A stretch of 64,000 nucleotides of DNA from Tridacna crocea (lineage: Eukaryota; Mollusca; Bivalvia; Cardiida; Cardiidae). The position numbers and the translations under genes are program-made. The notes under the pieces are model-generated. The model worked only from the letters and a program-made list of their open reading frames with translations. It did no database searches and was not told the origin of the DNA. The first letter of the stretch is position 1; each line of letters begins with the position of its first letter. The stretch lies in contig OX031071.1 in the NCBI GenBank assembly GCA_943736015.1, positions 12,310,119 through 12,374,118 on the forward strand, read 5' to 3'. This document shows positions 1 to 11,831 of the stretch, piece by piece.

Positions 1-119
1 TGGTTGATGTAAATTTTCTTCTGGCGATTTTTTGCGTCTCACCTTCGATGCATGGGAGAAAGTAGTGATTAGCATGGTACATGTAAGTAGTTGTGTCAGT
101 ATTGGTATGAAAAAGTTTG

Positions 120-345
120 TATGTTTGAATGGCGTTTTACGCCAATATCTAGATTATTTTAGTCATATCAAGGCGATAGTTCATGTTTACCTGGGTTTCA
201 CCAGTACTAGGCTAGGCTCTGAAGTGCTTTGCCTAAGGACATTCCTGTGAAAAAAAAAACAGTAGGGCCAGGGCTTGAACCCATGACCTCCAGGTCAGAA
301 GTCCTACACTTGACCACTGAGCAACACTGGACAGAGAAGGGCAGG
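120..345 (-). repeat. tRNA-derived SINE, antisense
   Basis: GGGCTTGAACCCATGACC (B-box complement) and GACCACTGAGCAACACTGG; preceded by GGCTAGGCTCTGAAGTGC. Matches 59790-59925. Confidence 0.7.
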
Positions 346-718
346 GACACTTGCATAGTTTCACTGACTACTGATATATGACCTAAGCAGTTAAAAGGGT
401 GTTAAACTCCAACATAAACACATCAGGTTGTAAAAACATATTGTTGCTAGACTTACCCCTGTACAAGCTTGGGCAATAATCCCGTAATATTCTCAGGCCT
501 TCAGGATCTGTCATCTTTGGGGCGTTTCTTGTTGTGGCATTGGCGGGACAATTCAATTTTCCCTTGTTCCATCCCGGACCACACTCTCCATACCAAATAC
601 ATTGGGGCTGAACTTGACCTGGATCTTCCAGAAAGCACTGAAAAAAAAAAAGGATAACTTACTATAAGCCAAGTTATACAGTCAGACATGTATTATCCCT
701 TTACAATACAATGAGGAG
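346..718. other. no gene recognised
   Basis: Includes GTGTTAAACTCCAACATAAAC, a SINE-tail-like phrase also at 61680. Two overlapping frames at 469-689 are not protein-like. Confidence 0.4.
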
Positions 719-1290
719 TTAAAGATGGCCCTTCAGATTTTGGATGAAAATTTTACAAGAATACAGAAAAATCATCCTTATACTCCAAAAGCCTTATAAT
801 TTTCATTTATAAAACCCCAGAAGTCGAAAATCATCTGACAACAAGAGAAATTAGAGATTTACTACTGCCAAGGTCAACACCAACGGGAACACAGTCTGTT
901 TTTACATGAGCTACCCACTCATTAAGTCATTTACACACCGGAAATAAACAGATGAAGCTTCAAACATAGCGTCCGAAGAAGACATTATGGAAAATAATTA
1001 CATATTTGTTATGTTATGGAATTTCAGCAGCATTAGTCATGTGCCTGTCACTTAACATTCCCACAATGCTTTTTATAAGTTTTGGTGGGAAATCTAAAAA
1101 TAGCTTAGTAGGCTATGTAGCCTGTTAAGGGAATGCCATCCAAAAAAAGTTCTTTTTTTAATTTTGTGATTCTTAATTTTTGATGATTTGTATTGCTTCT
1201 TCATATAAATTGCCTTTTCATATAAATTTCAGTGATTAAAATATCTTTTTAATTTGGTGGGATGTGAAAATTCTAGATACCCACCTTTAA
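719..1290 (+). mobile_element. family F element
   Basis: TTAAAGATGGCCCTTCAG at the left and TACCCACCTTTAA at the right. Internal GGCTATGTAGCCTGTTAAGG is the family hallmark. Confidence 0.75.
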
Positions 1291-1299
1291 AGTCACAGA

Positions 1300-1640
1300 G
1301 GAAGAGGCCCATAGAACACATTGCGGAAAAAGGAGAAAATGCTGGTAACCAGCACATTCTCCATTTCCCACAAAGTTTCTAACCTATCAAAACAAAATTG
1401 CACCATTTCAGCCACTTTGAAATTGTTCTCTCTGAATGTTTTCAATTTGGATAGGTCTAAATTTTGCCGTGTGGTAACACAGGTTATGCAAGCATTATCA
1501 ATGAGTCGCAAAAACCAGGAAATGTTTGGTAAAGGATTAAATGTGGTTCAAATAGTGGGTTTGTCTTTGAATACTGATACAACACTGTGGAAAAACCAAA
1601 AATGCTGGTTACCAGCATCTTCCCCTTTTTTCAGAATGTT
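1300..1640. mobile_element. two degraded family A copies
   Basis: Hairpin remnants at 1318-1380 (AATGCTGGTAACCAGCACATT) and 1585-1640. GGTAAAGGATTAAA at 1530 marks a former end. Confidence 0.6.
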
Positions 1641-1667
1641 GTAAAAGACCTTTGTCCTCTAAGTTGT

Positions 1668-1889
1668 TTAACTGTTTACCACACAATGACAACTTTTGAC
1701 GATCCTGAAAGAGAAGGCTTTAGAAAACATTGTAGGAAAAGGAGAAAATGCTGGTAACCAGCATTTTCTCCTTTTCCCACAATGTTTTCTACCCTTCCCA
1801 TAGCAAATTTTAACTTTTCAGTCACATTTATTTTGTTGTCTGCAAATTCTCTCAATTTGGACCAGTCCAAAAATTTGTTGTTTGGTTAA
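1668..1889 (-). mobile_element. family A element
   Basis: TTAACTGTTTACCACACAAT to TTTGGTTAA. Long perfect hairpin at 1726-1790. Confidence 0.9.
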
Positions 1890-2279
1890 ACTTAGGATTG
1901 CATGGTACAAGCTTAACTCTTTACCACATGATACAATTTTAGAATTTTCCAAATTTATAACATTTTGCACAAGAAAAAATTAGACCTAACTCAAATAATT
2001 GAATCACCTTCTAATAGTATAAAACACTGAGAGAAAAGGGGAAAATACTGAATACAAGCTGGTTTTCAAAAACCTTCTACCGGTACCTTGGGCCATTCAA
2101 ACGCAGATTGTAGAGTGAATAACTCCAACTATCACCATGTTATCATAAAATTTTTGATAAAGTTTAACTCTCGATAGGATTTTAAAATCACGCCATGTAT
2201 CCTTCTTCCAAAGGTGGGTTAAGATGTATAATCACCTTACATAGCCACATGCCATCACAAATGACATATCTTTAACCCT

Positions 2280-2464
2280 TTACTCCAAAGATACTCATTT
2301 CTACGCATTGCTTGTAGGAGCCTTTGGAAAACGTTGTGGCAAAAGGTGAAATTGCTTTCTACACTAGCAAAAGGTGTCATATACACATGAGAAACAGCTT
2401 CGTCCTTGCTGTTATTTAGGGTCAGTTATAGATACCATAGAAATGCCTTACAGGGTAAAGGGTT
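2280..2464 (+). mobile_element. family B, right hairpin arm lost
   Basis: CTTTACTCCAAAGATACTCA to GGTAAAGGGTTAA. The left arm GGCAAAAGGTGAAATTGCT runs straight into ACTAGCAAAAGGTGTCATAT. Confidence 0.75.
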
Positions 2465-2554
2465 AACACACTACAGAACAACCAAATTTTCTACTTGTAT
2501 TATCGAAACCAAGTTCAAGCCAACATTGAATGTTACTGTAACTTAAAAATATTT

Positions 2555-2673
2555 TTGGATAAGGATAAAATGCTTGTTACTGCTTTTTCTCCTTTTCTTT
2601 TTCCCATGTTTTCCAATGCTTTCTTTATTTGGGTTCATGTAACATTGGGCTTGTGTGGTAAAGGATTAACTTT
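2555..2673. mobile_element. degraded family A copy
   Basis: AAAATGCTTGTTACTGC..TTTTCTCC hairpin remnant and GTGTGGTAAAGGATTAA end. Confidence 0.5.
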
Positions 2674-2785
2674 TTAACACAATACAACATTTGGATGAAA
2701 ATCACTGGAAAAGGAAAGAGTAAAAAAAAAAATTCTCCTTCCCCCCCCCAATATTTTCTTCCCCTCCGATAACTTATTCAAACCA

Positions 2786-2982
2786 TTAACTCTCTACAAC
2801 CCAATCCTGACTTTAACGACCCTGAGAAAGAAAGCTTTTGAAAACAGCATTTTCTCCTTTTCCCACAATGTTTTCTACCCTGCTGGAAACAAATTTCAAT
2901 TTTTCAGTTACGTTTATTTTATCAACTGCAAGAGCTTTCAATTTGGACCAGTCTAAAATTTTACCATTTTGAAAAGGGTTAA
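2786..2982 (-). mobile_element. family A, left hairpin arm deleted
   Basis: TTAACTCTCTACAACCCAAT to AAAAGGGTTAA. GAAAACAGCATTTTCTCC shows that one arm of the hairpin was removed cleanly. Confidence 0.85.
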
Positions 2983-3174
2983 GCTGTTTGGAAATGGTCA
3001 TCTACAAATACTTTCACATTGTTAAAAATTTTATCATTTGGAAATAATATAACACGACTGATTTAAAAAATTTAAAAACAACTAGACCTAGAGAGTAGAT
3101 ACCGGCACAAATTATGTTAGTACCAGAATTTTTACATGTTAGTTTGTATGTTTGTTTCATTCAGTTTACTACAT

Positions 3175-3350
3175 TATTTTAGTTATGTTACAGAAGCCTT
3201 TGCAACCATCCTTGATTTCCTGGAGATTTTCTTTGCACAGTATTCTCACAAAGCCACTGGCTGCTTTCCCAAATAGGACCATCATCGAAACAATGATCAG
3301 CAGTGAAAGAGGAATGAATCGTATGGCAATAACTATAGTATCATGAGTCC
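3175..3350 (-). repeat. SINE-like fragment
   Basis: CAAAGCCACTGGCTGCTTTC and GAAAGAGGAATGAATC match parts of the SINEs at 59.2, 61.8 and 63.4 kb. Confidence 0.5.
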
Positions 3351-3439
3351 TTTTCCTGCAGTATAGTATTCTACCCTACTGAAGACAAATTTGAGACACA
3401 ATCTTCATGGGTCATTTGTCAGCTGTAATTAAATATCAT

Positions 3440-3575
3440 CTTGAAATGGAAAAGTTGTTTAAGAAAGGACAGAAAACAGTGTGGATACCAGCATTTTCTC
3501 CTTTTACCACAATGTTTTGAACAGCCCCCTTTCTAAAGAGTTGTTAGAAACCTAGTGGATTGTCAGACAAAGGGT
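3440..3575. mobile_element. degraded family A copy
   Basis: Hairpin side ATACCAGCATTTTCTCC at 3486 and end GACAAAGGGTTAA near 3573. Confidence 0.5.
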
Positions 3576-3777
3576 TAATCTACTGGTCAGGAAAAGCTGA
3601 ACATGTTGATCAGCCCATAAATCAGGTGATTATAATACAGTCCTTCATTGAGCAACATAAAGCATCTGTATCAACCAATCAGGCAATATCTAACCTTCCT
3701 AATCTACCAATCAACACAGTAAACAAAGATCATGTCATGTTTGTATTGCCATGTCAACATCCGTGCACAGAGAACTC

Positions 3778-4000
3778 TTAACCCATTACCAAACGATCCC
3801 TGGTTTTTATGGCCCTGAAAAAGAAGCCTTTTGAAAACATTATGGGAAAAGGAGAAAATGCTGGTAACCAGCATTTTCTCCTTTTCCCACAATGTTTTCT
3901 ACCCTACCAGAAACAAATTTTAATTTTTGATTCGCATTTATTTTGTTGTCTGCAAGTGCTTTTGATTTGGACCAGTCTAAAATTTTGTTGTTTGGGAAAG
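3778..4000 (-). mobile_element. family A element
   Basis: TTAACCCATTACCAAACGAT to TTGTTGTTTGGGAAAG; the right TTAA is lost. Hairpin at 3835-3900. Confidence 0.85.
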
Positions 4001-4009
4001 CAGTGCTCG

Positions 4010-4100
4010 CGCTGCCAATCGACATTATCGACATTTGTCGATTAATTAATTCAGATGTCGATTAATTCTACCAATTGTCGATAAAAATTGTCGATTAACT
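4010..4100. repeat. cluster of GTCGAT motifs
   Basis: Six or more copies of (T)GTCGAT or its reverse ATCGAC within 80 bp (ATTATCGACATTTGTCGATT), partly palindromic. Confidence 0.6.
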
Positions 4101-5580
4101 TATTCCCCAAAAAAGGCGGGTAAAATTTCCTTCACATGCCTGGATCACAGGTAATTTGCGCCGGAAATGTGTGGTAATCGTTTGTTTCACACCTTGGCGG
4201 ACGCAGAATTTGGCAATCAACAGGTCACAATGGGCTGGTTTATTATACAACACGTGTCATATTGCTCTAAGCCGCTAATTGGCCATTATTGTTTGTTTCT
4301 TCTTAAATTTTTATCGAAAACTTTAACTGATGCGGTGATAGAAGGGAACCAGTTAAGTGTTACTACGCTGACATTAAAATTTAAATTCAAGTAACATTAA
4401 CAAATTTTGTTTACGTGCGAGACCTCACGTAAAAAAGAAAAAAAAAACATTATCCGCTTAACTTGTGTAAAATGACAAGATTTGAAATTATTTGCTACCC
4501 TTATTGATAATTATAGTCAAGTCACGCGGAAATATCTATCAACAAATCAACAAACATGAAAAAATGCTCGATGCAAAAAACACGGAAACCCATGACACAA
4601 CAAAATGTTCTTTGTGACATTGACCGATCAGTGTCACTTTAGACCGTCTTTTCAGCTTTTTAATGACTTCAAGCAGTAAATTTCCATAGGTATCTTACTT
4701 AAACAGAGTTTTGTTCAGCAAATCATCAATATTGACTACCTCTAGCTGAGGACAACTATTGTCATACCATATTATGACATCTTACCCCTAGATTTACAGT
4801 TCCGGGGGTAAGTGTATCCTTGAAACAGAAAAAGCTACTGGGATAACTGTTCACTTATACAAGTCTACCTCACTGTTTAGGTACTATAGAGTGAATAACT
4901 TTTTCTTTACATGGTCTGACTCGCCTATCACACCGACTTAATTTGAAAATAATTGAGGTTAAAACAATAAAGGGAGGTAATCATGTAATAGAAATTTTCC
5001 TCCATTTACTTGTGCATATCATTTATTATGAAAATAAAAATGTTGTTTGGTAAAGAAGTACTCTCAAAAGTCCTTATGCTTTTAGGCAATATTGTGGTAA
5101 AAGGACCACTATCCCAGGAAGTAGTGCTTAACAAATTTTCCTTTTTTCCCCTCAACACTTTTAAGCATTCTAAGATTAAAACAAAATTGTGTTGTATGTT
5201 AAAAGAGTCATCTTTCATCAAAGGAAACCAAGAAATCAGTCTTTGTGCTTTTATGCAAATCTTGTGGGAAAATGAGCACTATCCCAGGAAAAGGTATAGA
5301 GCAAATGTTCCTTTTCCCCCAATATTTCTAGAATATAAGATTAAATATATAGAGGATTTATTATTATTATTGACACAGATTTAATAAAATGTAAATGAAA
5401 GTTTGAAACTATGAGTTAACAGTAAAGTTTGTTCAATGGCACATGTGCATTTTTTTTTTTTTAAACTAACTTCACACGCTAATTTTGTCTATTATTTTTT
5501 GTAAGAAAAAGTTGTTGGCCATTATTTTACTTGGGCCAGAGCTAGCACTGGGAAAGGGTTAATCAAATGGCCAGATCTTA
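4101..5580. other. no gene recognised
   Basis: AT-rich. Contains open frames at 4167-4394 and 5010-5384 without protein character. Around 5050-5320 a loose repeat (GGTAAAGAAGTACTCTC, GAGCACTATCCCAGGA) recalls the hairpin elements but is too decayed to classify. Confidence 0.5.
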
Positions 5581-5582
5581 AA

Positions 5583-5810
5583 TTAACCCTTTACCAGACA
5601 AATCCGTATTTTTACATGTCCTCAGTACATGTCTTTAGAAAACACTGTAGGAAAAGGAGAAATTGCTCATAACAAGCAATTTGTCCTTTCTCCACAATGT
5701 TTTTTATCCTATTGGAGAACTTTCTACCATTTCTATCAAATTTAACGGTGCGGTTTCCAAACTTTTACAGGTGGAAAGAGTCTAAAATTTGTTGTTTGGG
5801 AAAGGGTTAA
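5583..5810 (-). mobile_element. family A-related element with C-like hairpin
   Basis: TTAACCCTTTACCAGACAAA to GGGAAAGGGTTAA. Arm AATTGCTCATAACAAGCAATTT. Same subtype as 41355-41582. Confidence 0.85.
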
Positions 5811-6017
5811 TCAAATTCAAGAGCATTAATTTTGCAGACCACAAATTAAATGAGGCTCAAATAAAGAAATTATTTTTAATAGGAAAGACAGTATTGCAGG
5901 AAGAGGGAAAATATTACTTACCCACATTTTTCCTTTTTTTCAAACTGTTTTTAAAATGGGTCTCAAATCCCTTAACACCTGGAGTCATTTGGTTTCTCAA
6001 ATACATGTACCTTAACT

Positions 6018-6110
6018 TTTTCTCAAACGACCAAATTTTAAACTAGCTCAAATTCAAAGCATTGGCAGGGGACAAATTCAATATGACTTAAAAAATGAAA
6101 TTTGTCTTTT
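6018..6110 (+). mobile_element. family A left-half fragment
   Basis: ACGACCAAATTTTAAACTAG through CATTGGCAGGGGACAAATTC, abutting the next full copy at its TTAA. Confidence 0.65.
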
Positions 6111-6338
6111 TAACCCTTTACCAAACGACCAAATTTAAGACTGGCCCAAATTAAAAGCACTTGCAGGTGACAAAATAGATGCAACTCAAAAATTGAAATT
6201 TGTTTCCAGCAAAGTAGAAAACATTGTGGGAAAAGGAGAAAATGCTGGTTACCAGCAATTTCTTCTTTTCCCACAATGTTTTCATAAGGCTTCTATTTCA
6301 GGGTCCTAAAAACCAGGGATTGTTTGGTAAAGGGTTAA
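6110..6338 (+). mobile_element. family A element
   Basis: TTAACCCTTTACCAAACGAC to GGTAAAGGGTTAA, 229 bp. Hairpin at 6228-6287. Confidence 0.95.
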
Positions 6339-6465
6339 TGGCAGAAAACAATGTGGGAAAAGAAGAAAATGCTGGTTACCAGCATTTTCTTCTTTTCCCA
6401 CATTGTTTTCAAAAGGATTTTTCTTTAAGGTTGTTAAAACTTTAGCCTGTTTGGTAAAGGGTTAA
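6335..6465 (+). mobile_element. family A right half sharing a TTAA with the previous copy
   Basis: Hairpin with mirrored changes (AGAAGAAAATGCTGG / CCAGCATTTTCTTCT) and end GGTAAAGGGTTAA. Confidence 0.85.
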
Positions 6466-6689
6466 AACTTAAGATTGTTTCGTAAGGGGCTGAATGATGG
6501 CAGACAAAATTGCAGAATAAATAAACATGAAAGTGCATTTTTCTCTGATAAGAAAGGCAGTGCACTGCTGCATTTTGCATAGCTCAATATAAAATAATAT
6601 GAAATACACTAGCTATACAATCTTTGGTTCCACTTGACAAATTCAAAGAAATCTGTGCCATGCTCTGTGAAAAGAGAGCTTTACTCTTT

Positions 6690-6815
6690 CCTAAACAAGC
6701 CCTGGTTTTTACGTGTCTGCAGTAAAAGTCTTTTGAAAACACTGTGGGAAAAAGAGAAATTGATGAGCAATTTCTCCTGTTCCCACAGTGTTTTCTACTC
6801 TTTTCGAGAACATCA
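6690..6815 (-). mobile_element. family A-related left part
   Basis: AACAAGCCCTGGTTTTTACG then hairpin GAGAAATTGATGAGCAATTTC; same subtype as 41355, right end missing. Confidence 0.75.
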
Positions 6816-6979
6816 CAATAGCTCACCTTTAGCACTTTGTGATAAGGTAAGCTAATAATGGACCCATGTCAGTCTGTTCAGTCTGCCTTAGGTTGATTCT
6901 GCTGATGCATTAAAACTATCCTAGCCACAGAGCAGGGTAAAAGAAAATATTGAGGTAAAAGAAGAAAGTGCTTCCTTCC

Positions 6980-7207
6980 TTAACCCACTACCGCACAATC
7001 CCTTCTTTTGACGCCCCTGAGAAAGAAGCCTTTAGAAAACATTGTGGGAATAGGAGAAAATGCTGCTAACCAGCATTTTGTCCTTTTTCCACAATGTTTT
7101 CTACCCTTCACAAACCAAATTTCAAATTTTCAGTCACTTTTATTTTGTCATCTGCAAATATTTTCAATTTGGACACATCTAAAATTTTGTCCTTTGGTAA
7201 TGAGCTA
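6980..7207 (-). mobile_element. family A element
   Basis: TTAACCCACTACCGCACAAT to CCTTTGGTAATGAGCTAA. Hairpin at 7035-7101. Confidence 0.9.
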
Positions 7208-7429
7208 AGATCCTTAAAAGTCAGGAAAGCTTGCGTGATAAAACTAAAGGTTAGATCACATAAAAGTGCGTAAATTATTGTGAAGATGACAATCTGTCAT
7301 TTTACAATGTTTCTATGTATTAGTCATTGGCACAAAAATTCATTTCAAAATTAGGTAAAAAAGTTGTCAGGTCACTCTGTCTTTTGTTTACTTTAGTTGT
7401 CTTTCCACAGATATTTAAAGCAATACATT

Positions 7430-7660
7430 TGGCAAAAGGGGGCTTAAGGCATCTACAAAAAGTATCAAACAAGGTCAGCCTACGCAGTTCCCAGGCTGAC
7501 CTGAGCTGAAATTTTTCACTATCTGTCAATTTTCTGTGTGTAAAATGACCAGTCTACCTCAGCATTGAGATGGTTATTAAAAAAGTGGCTTTCAGAAATC
7601 CATTATTACATGATGGCTGGATATGTATAAAGCATTACACCAGCATTAAGCCCCCATTTA
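7430..7660 (+). mobile_element. family E element
   Basis: GGCAAAAGGGGGCTTAAGGC to GCATTAAGCCCCCATTT, with the AGGTCAGCCTACGCAG palindrome at 7474. A complete, uninterrupted copy of about 230 bp. Confidence 0.85.
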
Positions 7661-8370
7661 CACAAGCATGGCACAAATACATATATCTAACAATAAGGGA
7701 AATTTTTATAATTATATAAGAGGTTAGTTCATTTCCCTTGTGTCAATAATCACGTTACAAGAAAGTTCAAGGACCTTAACTCTTGACCCTTAACCCAAAT
7801 ATCTCCACCTTTAGTCATCCTCAGGGGGGGAATCTTGAAAACATCATATGAGAAGCAGAAAGTCTTCGCATTCAGTATTTTTTCCTCTCTCAAATTTTTT
7901 TGTGACAAAAAGTTCTTTATTAGAGCTACATCTAACCCCTTGCAACACTCTCCTGAGTTTTAACATCTTTTGAGGATTATAACCTTTCATTTACCAAACA
8001 ACAAAACTTTAGACTGGTCCAAGTCGAAAACGCTTGCAGTCAACAGTATAAATTAACTCAAAAACTGAAGATAACACTTGAAAAAACTATTGTTAAATAA
8101 AGTTAAATTACTCATTCTGAGAATCTGGGTACATTTCTTCTTTTGTCACCCACTCCCACTTTGAGTTTTTCTTGAAATTTAATCAAATCTTAAGTTGATC
8201 ATTGTTACAAACTATTTTGCTGGATTTTTTAGCAAAGTCAGCTACAGGAACTTCGTTTCCAGTGGTGATGAATTACGCAATAAACCTTTTACCACAAGGC
8301 GTAAGTTTAGACTCACCAATATTGAAGATGTTTACAGACTACAGTTCAAATCATTATAGTATTTGTGCCT
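7661..8370. other. no gene recognised; family A fragment near 7998-8080
   Basis: Only a left-half family A remnant (CAACAAAACTTTAGACTGG) is visible in otherwise plain AT-rich sequence. Confidence 0.5.
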
Positions 8371-8660
8371 TAAATATGTAGAAATTGTTAAGGGAAAAGG
8401 AGAAAATGCTGGTCATCAGCATTTTCTAAATCTCCCACAATGTTTTCCAAAGGCTTCTTTCTCAGAGTTGTTAAAAGTCGGGATTGTGTGGTAAAGTGTT
8501 TTTAACCTCAAGTGCTCCAAAGTCCATATGTCATTGTCCTATATTATAGTCTACACCAAACAATCACAAGTTTTGACAACCCTTGCAGAGACAGCTTTGG
8601 AAACTGAAAAACATTCTGGGAAAAGGAGAAAATACTGGTAACAAAGCAGTCCACTGTTTT
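8370..8660. mobile_element. two degraded family A copies
   Basis: Hairpin with a CATC centre (AATGCTGGTCATCAGCATTT) at 8402 and end GTGTGGTAAAGTGTT; a second left half at 8550-8645. Confidence 0.65.
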
Positions 8661-8891
8661 CCTGCCCCTTCTTTGAATTTGGAACCACAAATTTTCTGAA
8701 TGTCTCTAAAAGTTCACATGTTTGCCTTCTCAAATTCATATGAAGGGAGTCATTTGACCCCCATTTGAGAAATTCAGTGGAAAACTCTGGTAATTGCAGA
8801 TGATAAATTAAATGCCACTCAACGATGAGATGAAAAAAAGGTAGAAAATATTGTTGGGAAAATCAAACAAACTTTACAAAATGCATCTTTC

Positions 8892-9122
8892 TTAACCCTT
8901 TACCTAATATGCCAATTTGAGGCTCTTCCATTTCAGCAGCAAATAAAGATATGATGTCAAAAATATGGACAAATGAGGATACAAATATCTGATTGAGTGG
9001 AAAACATTGTGGGAAAAGGAGAAATTGCTCGTTACGAGCAATTTCTCCTTTTCCCACAATGTTTTCAAAAGCTGTCTGTTGTTGATAGGTCAAAATGAGT
9101 ATCTATGGAAGTAAACGGTTAA
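8892..9122 (-). mobile_element. family C element
   Basis: TTAACCCTTTACCTAATATG to GTAAACGGTTAA. Perfect hairpin 9000-9068 with centre CTCGTTACGAG. Confidence 0.92.
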
Positions 9123-10270
9123 CACTATTAAATCTCTACGATCTGTGACAAGGAATTAGCCCATTGACCAAAAACTGAGACTGCAGTTATTCATATTCTT
9201 ACGAACATGAAAGTTTTCGACAAATGCATATAGCTGAAATACAAACCACACCTGGGGGGATTCAAACCTGTGCAGATAGAACAGTTGTTACAGGGTATTT
9301 CTTTTGTTCAATCAACTTTACATCAGAATTTAATGTACTTACCCTCAGTATTAACAGAGATAAAATGTTATAAGGTTGTTTAAAATTCTAAGTAGAAGAA
9401 AGGGCCAAATATCGGAGACAAAAACATTTTGGTGGTTGCCTGCCCCTGTGATGTGGTTTTCTCTTTTAAAAGCAAGCTGATAGACAGTTAAAAGCACATC
9501 TTATATAAATCCTAGGTATCTTAAAGAATGACACAGATAACAAAAAATATTACTTTACACTCAGCAACACAGTAGTCTCAATAATGAGATGCTACAGTGA
9601 TTTTTTTCATATTTGGACATTAATTTTGCACCTTATCATCTAAAGTCTATCATAGATTTTCCAGTAGCATAGATAAAGCACTATACTGCCTTTCTGTGTC
9701 GTCGGTTAAATCTGTATTGCAGCAAAATGCGATTAAATCTAAGTAACTAACATGACAAAAGACAAACTATTAAACCCTTCATTACCTAAAAAGCTTGTAG
9801 AAGTCATTTATAACATGTAAATTTCTCGAGAAAACACCAACCAATTTTATCGTGCGTGGCGGCCATTTGGAATGTTTTCGGAATGTAAGTAACTGGAAGT
9901 AACAGATGAAATGCATGGTTTTCTCTTACATTCAGCGTTTAAATTTAAAATATTTGTATTTCAAATGAAAGGATTTCTAAATACATAAGCAACAAGTACA
10001 TGTATGTTGAAAACCTAGTTTTGTGCTCTATTTGCAAAATTATGAAAGTTCATACTTGGGCACAAAATCTGTGTGGAATTTTGAACTGGTTTTGTCTTGA
10101 TTATATCTGTACTGAAAGGGAACCAGTCAAAAATCGCCTTTGGGGAAAGCTATCTGTACTAAAAAACACAGATGACAATGAGTCCATGGTTCATACAAAA
10201 TACTGAGGGAAAAATCTAAGTTTTTTTAAAATACTTTTTAAGGACTCAAACTTGAAATTTAAGGCAGACA
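9123..10270. other. no gene recognised
   Basis: AT-rich with a tRNA-like B-box remnant near 9256 (GGGATTCAAACC). Nothing else supported. Confidence 0.5.
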
Positions 10271-10860
10271 TTATAGTGAATGTTTTCCCAAACAATTTGA
10301 TTGTCTACCAAGTGTTACTTGAGCTTTATTTCTGCACAGTTTTGATTCATCATCATTGGACTTAAATGAACAATGTTGGGTAACAGTGTGTAAAGTCCAC
10401 AAAATTTCAGCTTTTAATGTGTCATTCCGTGAAACAACCATGTCTAATGTCACAGTGTTTGCTTGTGTGGGAAGAATGTTACTCAACTGGGGATCATCTG
10501 TTGGTAAGGGGATTGTTAATTCGGCAGCACTACCATGAACAGGTTCTGCACGTTTAAAAGATGCTGCAATAAGTGTTGTCATAGTAGCAGCAATACATTG
10601 GATGTGCTTCTTACTTTTCATATGCGAGTTCATGGCATACTCTCACATTTTACCCGAGTCTATTATCATATTTCACAGACAACACATTACGCTGTGTTTG
10701 TCCGGCTTCAATTCTCTGATGCATGATTTGTATTTCTGGTCTATCAGCCACTTTCTTATAGTTGAAGATTTTCCCTCGCAGACTATTGCTGATTACGTAT
10801 TCAAAAAGAGCCGATTCATGCACTCAAGGTTTTGAAATGCTTATTAATCATGAATAGTAA
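10271..10860 (-). pseudogene. decayed hAT-type transposase N-terminal region
   Basis: Minus-strand frame 10633-10271 reads MNSHMKSKKHIQ (end of a zinc-finger: His..Lys-His), then KAEILWTLHTVTQHCSFKSN, a pattern I recognise from hAT-like and zinc-finger transposase-derived proteins (SHMKxKKH followed by AEILWALxVVxxHYSFNS). Upstream in the same direction lie KWLIDQKYKSCIRELKPDKH and MCCL, broken by stops, fitting the rest of the finger. It ends abruptly at 10271 with no catalytic region, so it is a fragment. Confidence 0.6.
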
Positions 10861-11259
10861 AAAATCGACATTCTTTGATCATGTATAAAACTACTGACTT
10901 TAGTTTGATCGTTGCAGAAAAAAGCCAAACTTTTATTCCATTTGTTTTGATGACATATCTAAATATCCATTTTCTTCTCCTTTTCCAAACAAGTTAAATT
11001 CAAATGATCATTTTGTCACTGAACTCATCGATATTCTGTTTTGATACATCAGATTTTTCTCATAGACAACATAGAAAAGGTTCTGTATTTTATGCCGTTT
11101 GTGTGGTATCCTGCTTTCTGTTTTCAAGTATTTTTGCTACCATTAGGAGGGGTACAAGTGTATACCCATGTCACAATTGACTGGTACCCATAATATTTGT
11201 GCAGCCTAATATTTAAGACCGGCCAGCAATAAATCTACAGCTTACTCGGGAAACAATCA

Positions 11260-11491
11260 TAACTCTTTACCACACAATCCCAACTTTAAATGACCACTAA
11301 AAAGAAGCCTTTTGAAAAAAATGTGGGAAAAGGAGAAAATACTGGTAATCAGCATTTTCTCCATTTCCAACAATGTTTTTAACCCTTCCCAAACCAATTT
11401 TCCATTTTTAAGTAACATTTATTTATTTTTTTGTCTGCAAGTGCTTTGAAATTGAACAAGTCTCCAATTTTGTCGTTTGGAAAAGAGTTAA
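11260..11491 (-). mobile_element. family A element
   Basis: AACTCTTTACCACACAATCC to GAAAAGAGTTAA. Hairpin arms AATACTGGTAATCAGCATTT are imperfect. Confidence 0.85.
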
Positions 11492-11831
11492 AGGCTTTTT
11501 TTTGAGGACTTTCTGTAGTTTTTATTTGATCTACCATCATTTCACATTACATCCAATATGAATAAACGTTGTAAAATGTTGTCGTCTGTTGGAAATCAAA
11601 ATTTGACTTACGATTCCGGATGAGAGAAACAAGTTTAAAATGAAAAGCGTTTTTGTCAGCTGTCCTTCCATCTCTCTTACTTCAACACAAATAAATAAAA
11701 ATTTCCAAGTGTATTTTCTATCACCTACGAATTCTTCTATAATTCTAAGTAGTAAATAATGTCATTAATTAATGAATCATGAGATTAAAGGTTTTTACGT
11801 AAAGCTTGAGACAAAGTCTAATCACACCATC

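Noticed and set aside
240-330. Possible antisense tRNA gene
   Set aside because: The tRNA-like part is attached to SINE sequence also seen at 59.8 kb and lacks a good acceptor stem.
5010-5384. 124-codon frame
   Set aside because: Composed of decayed hairpin-element sequence; low complexity, no start context.
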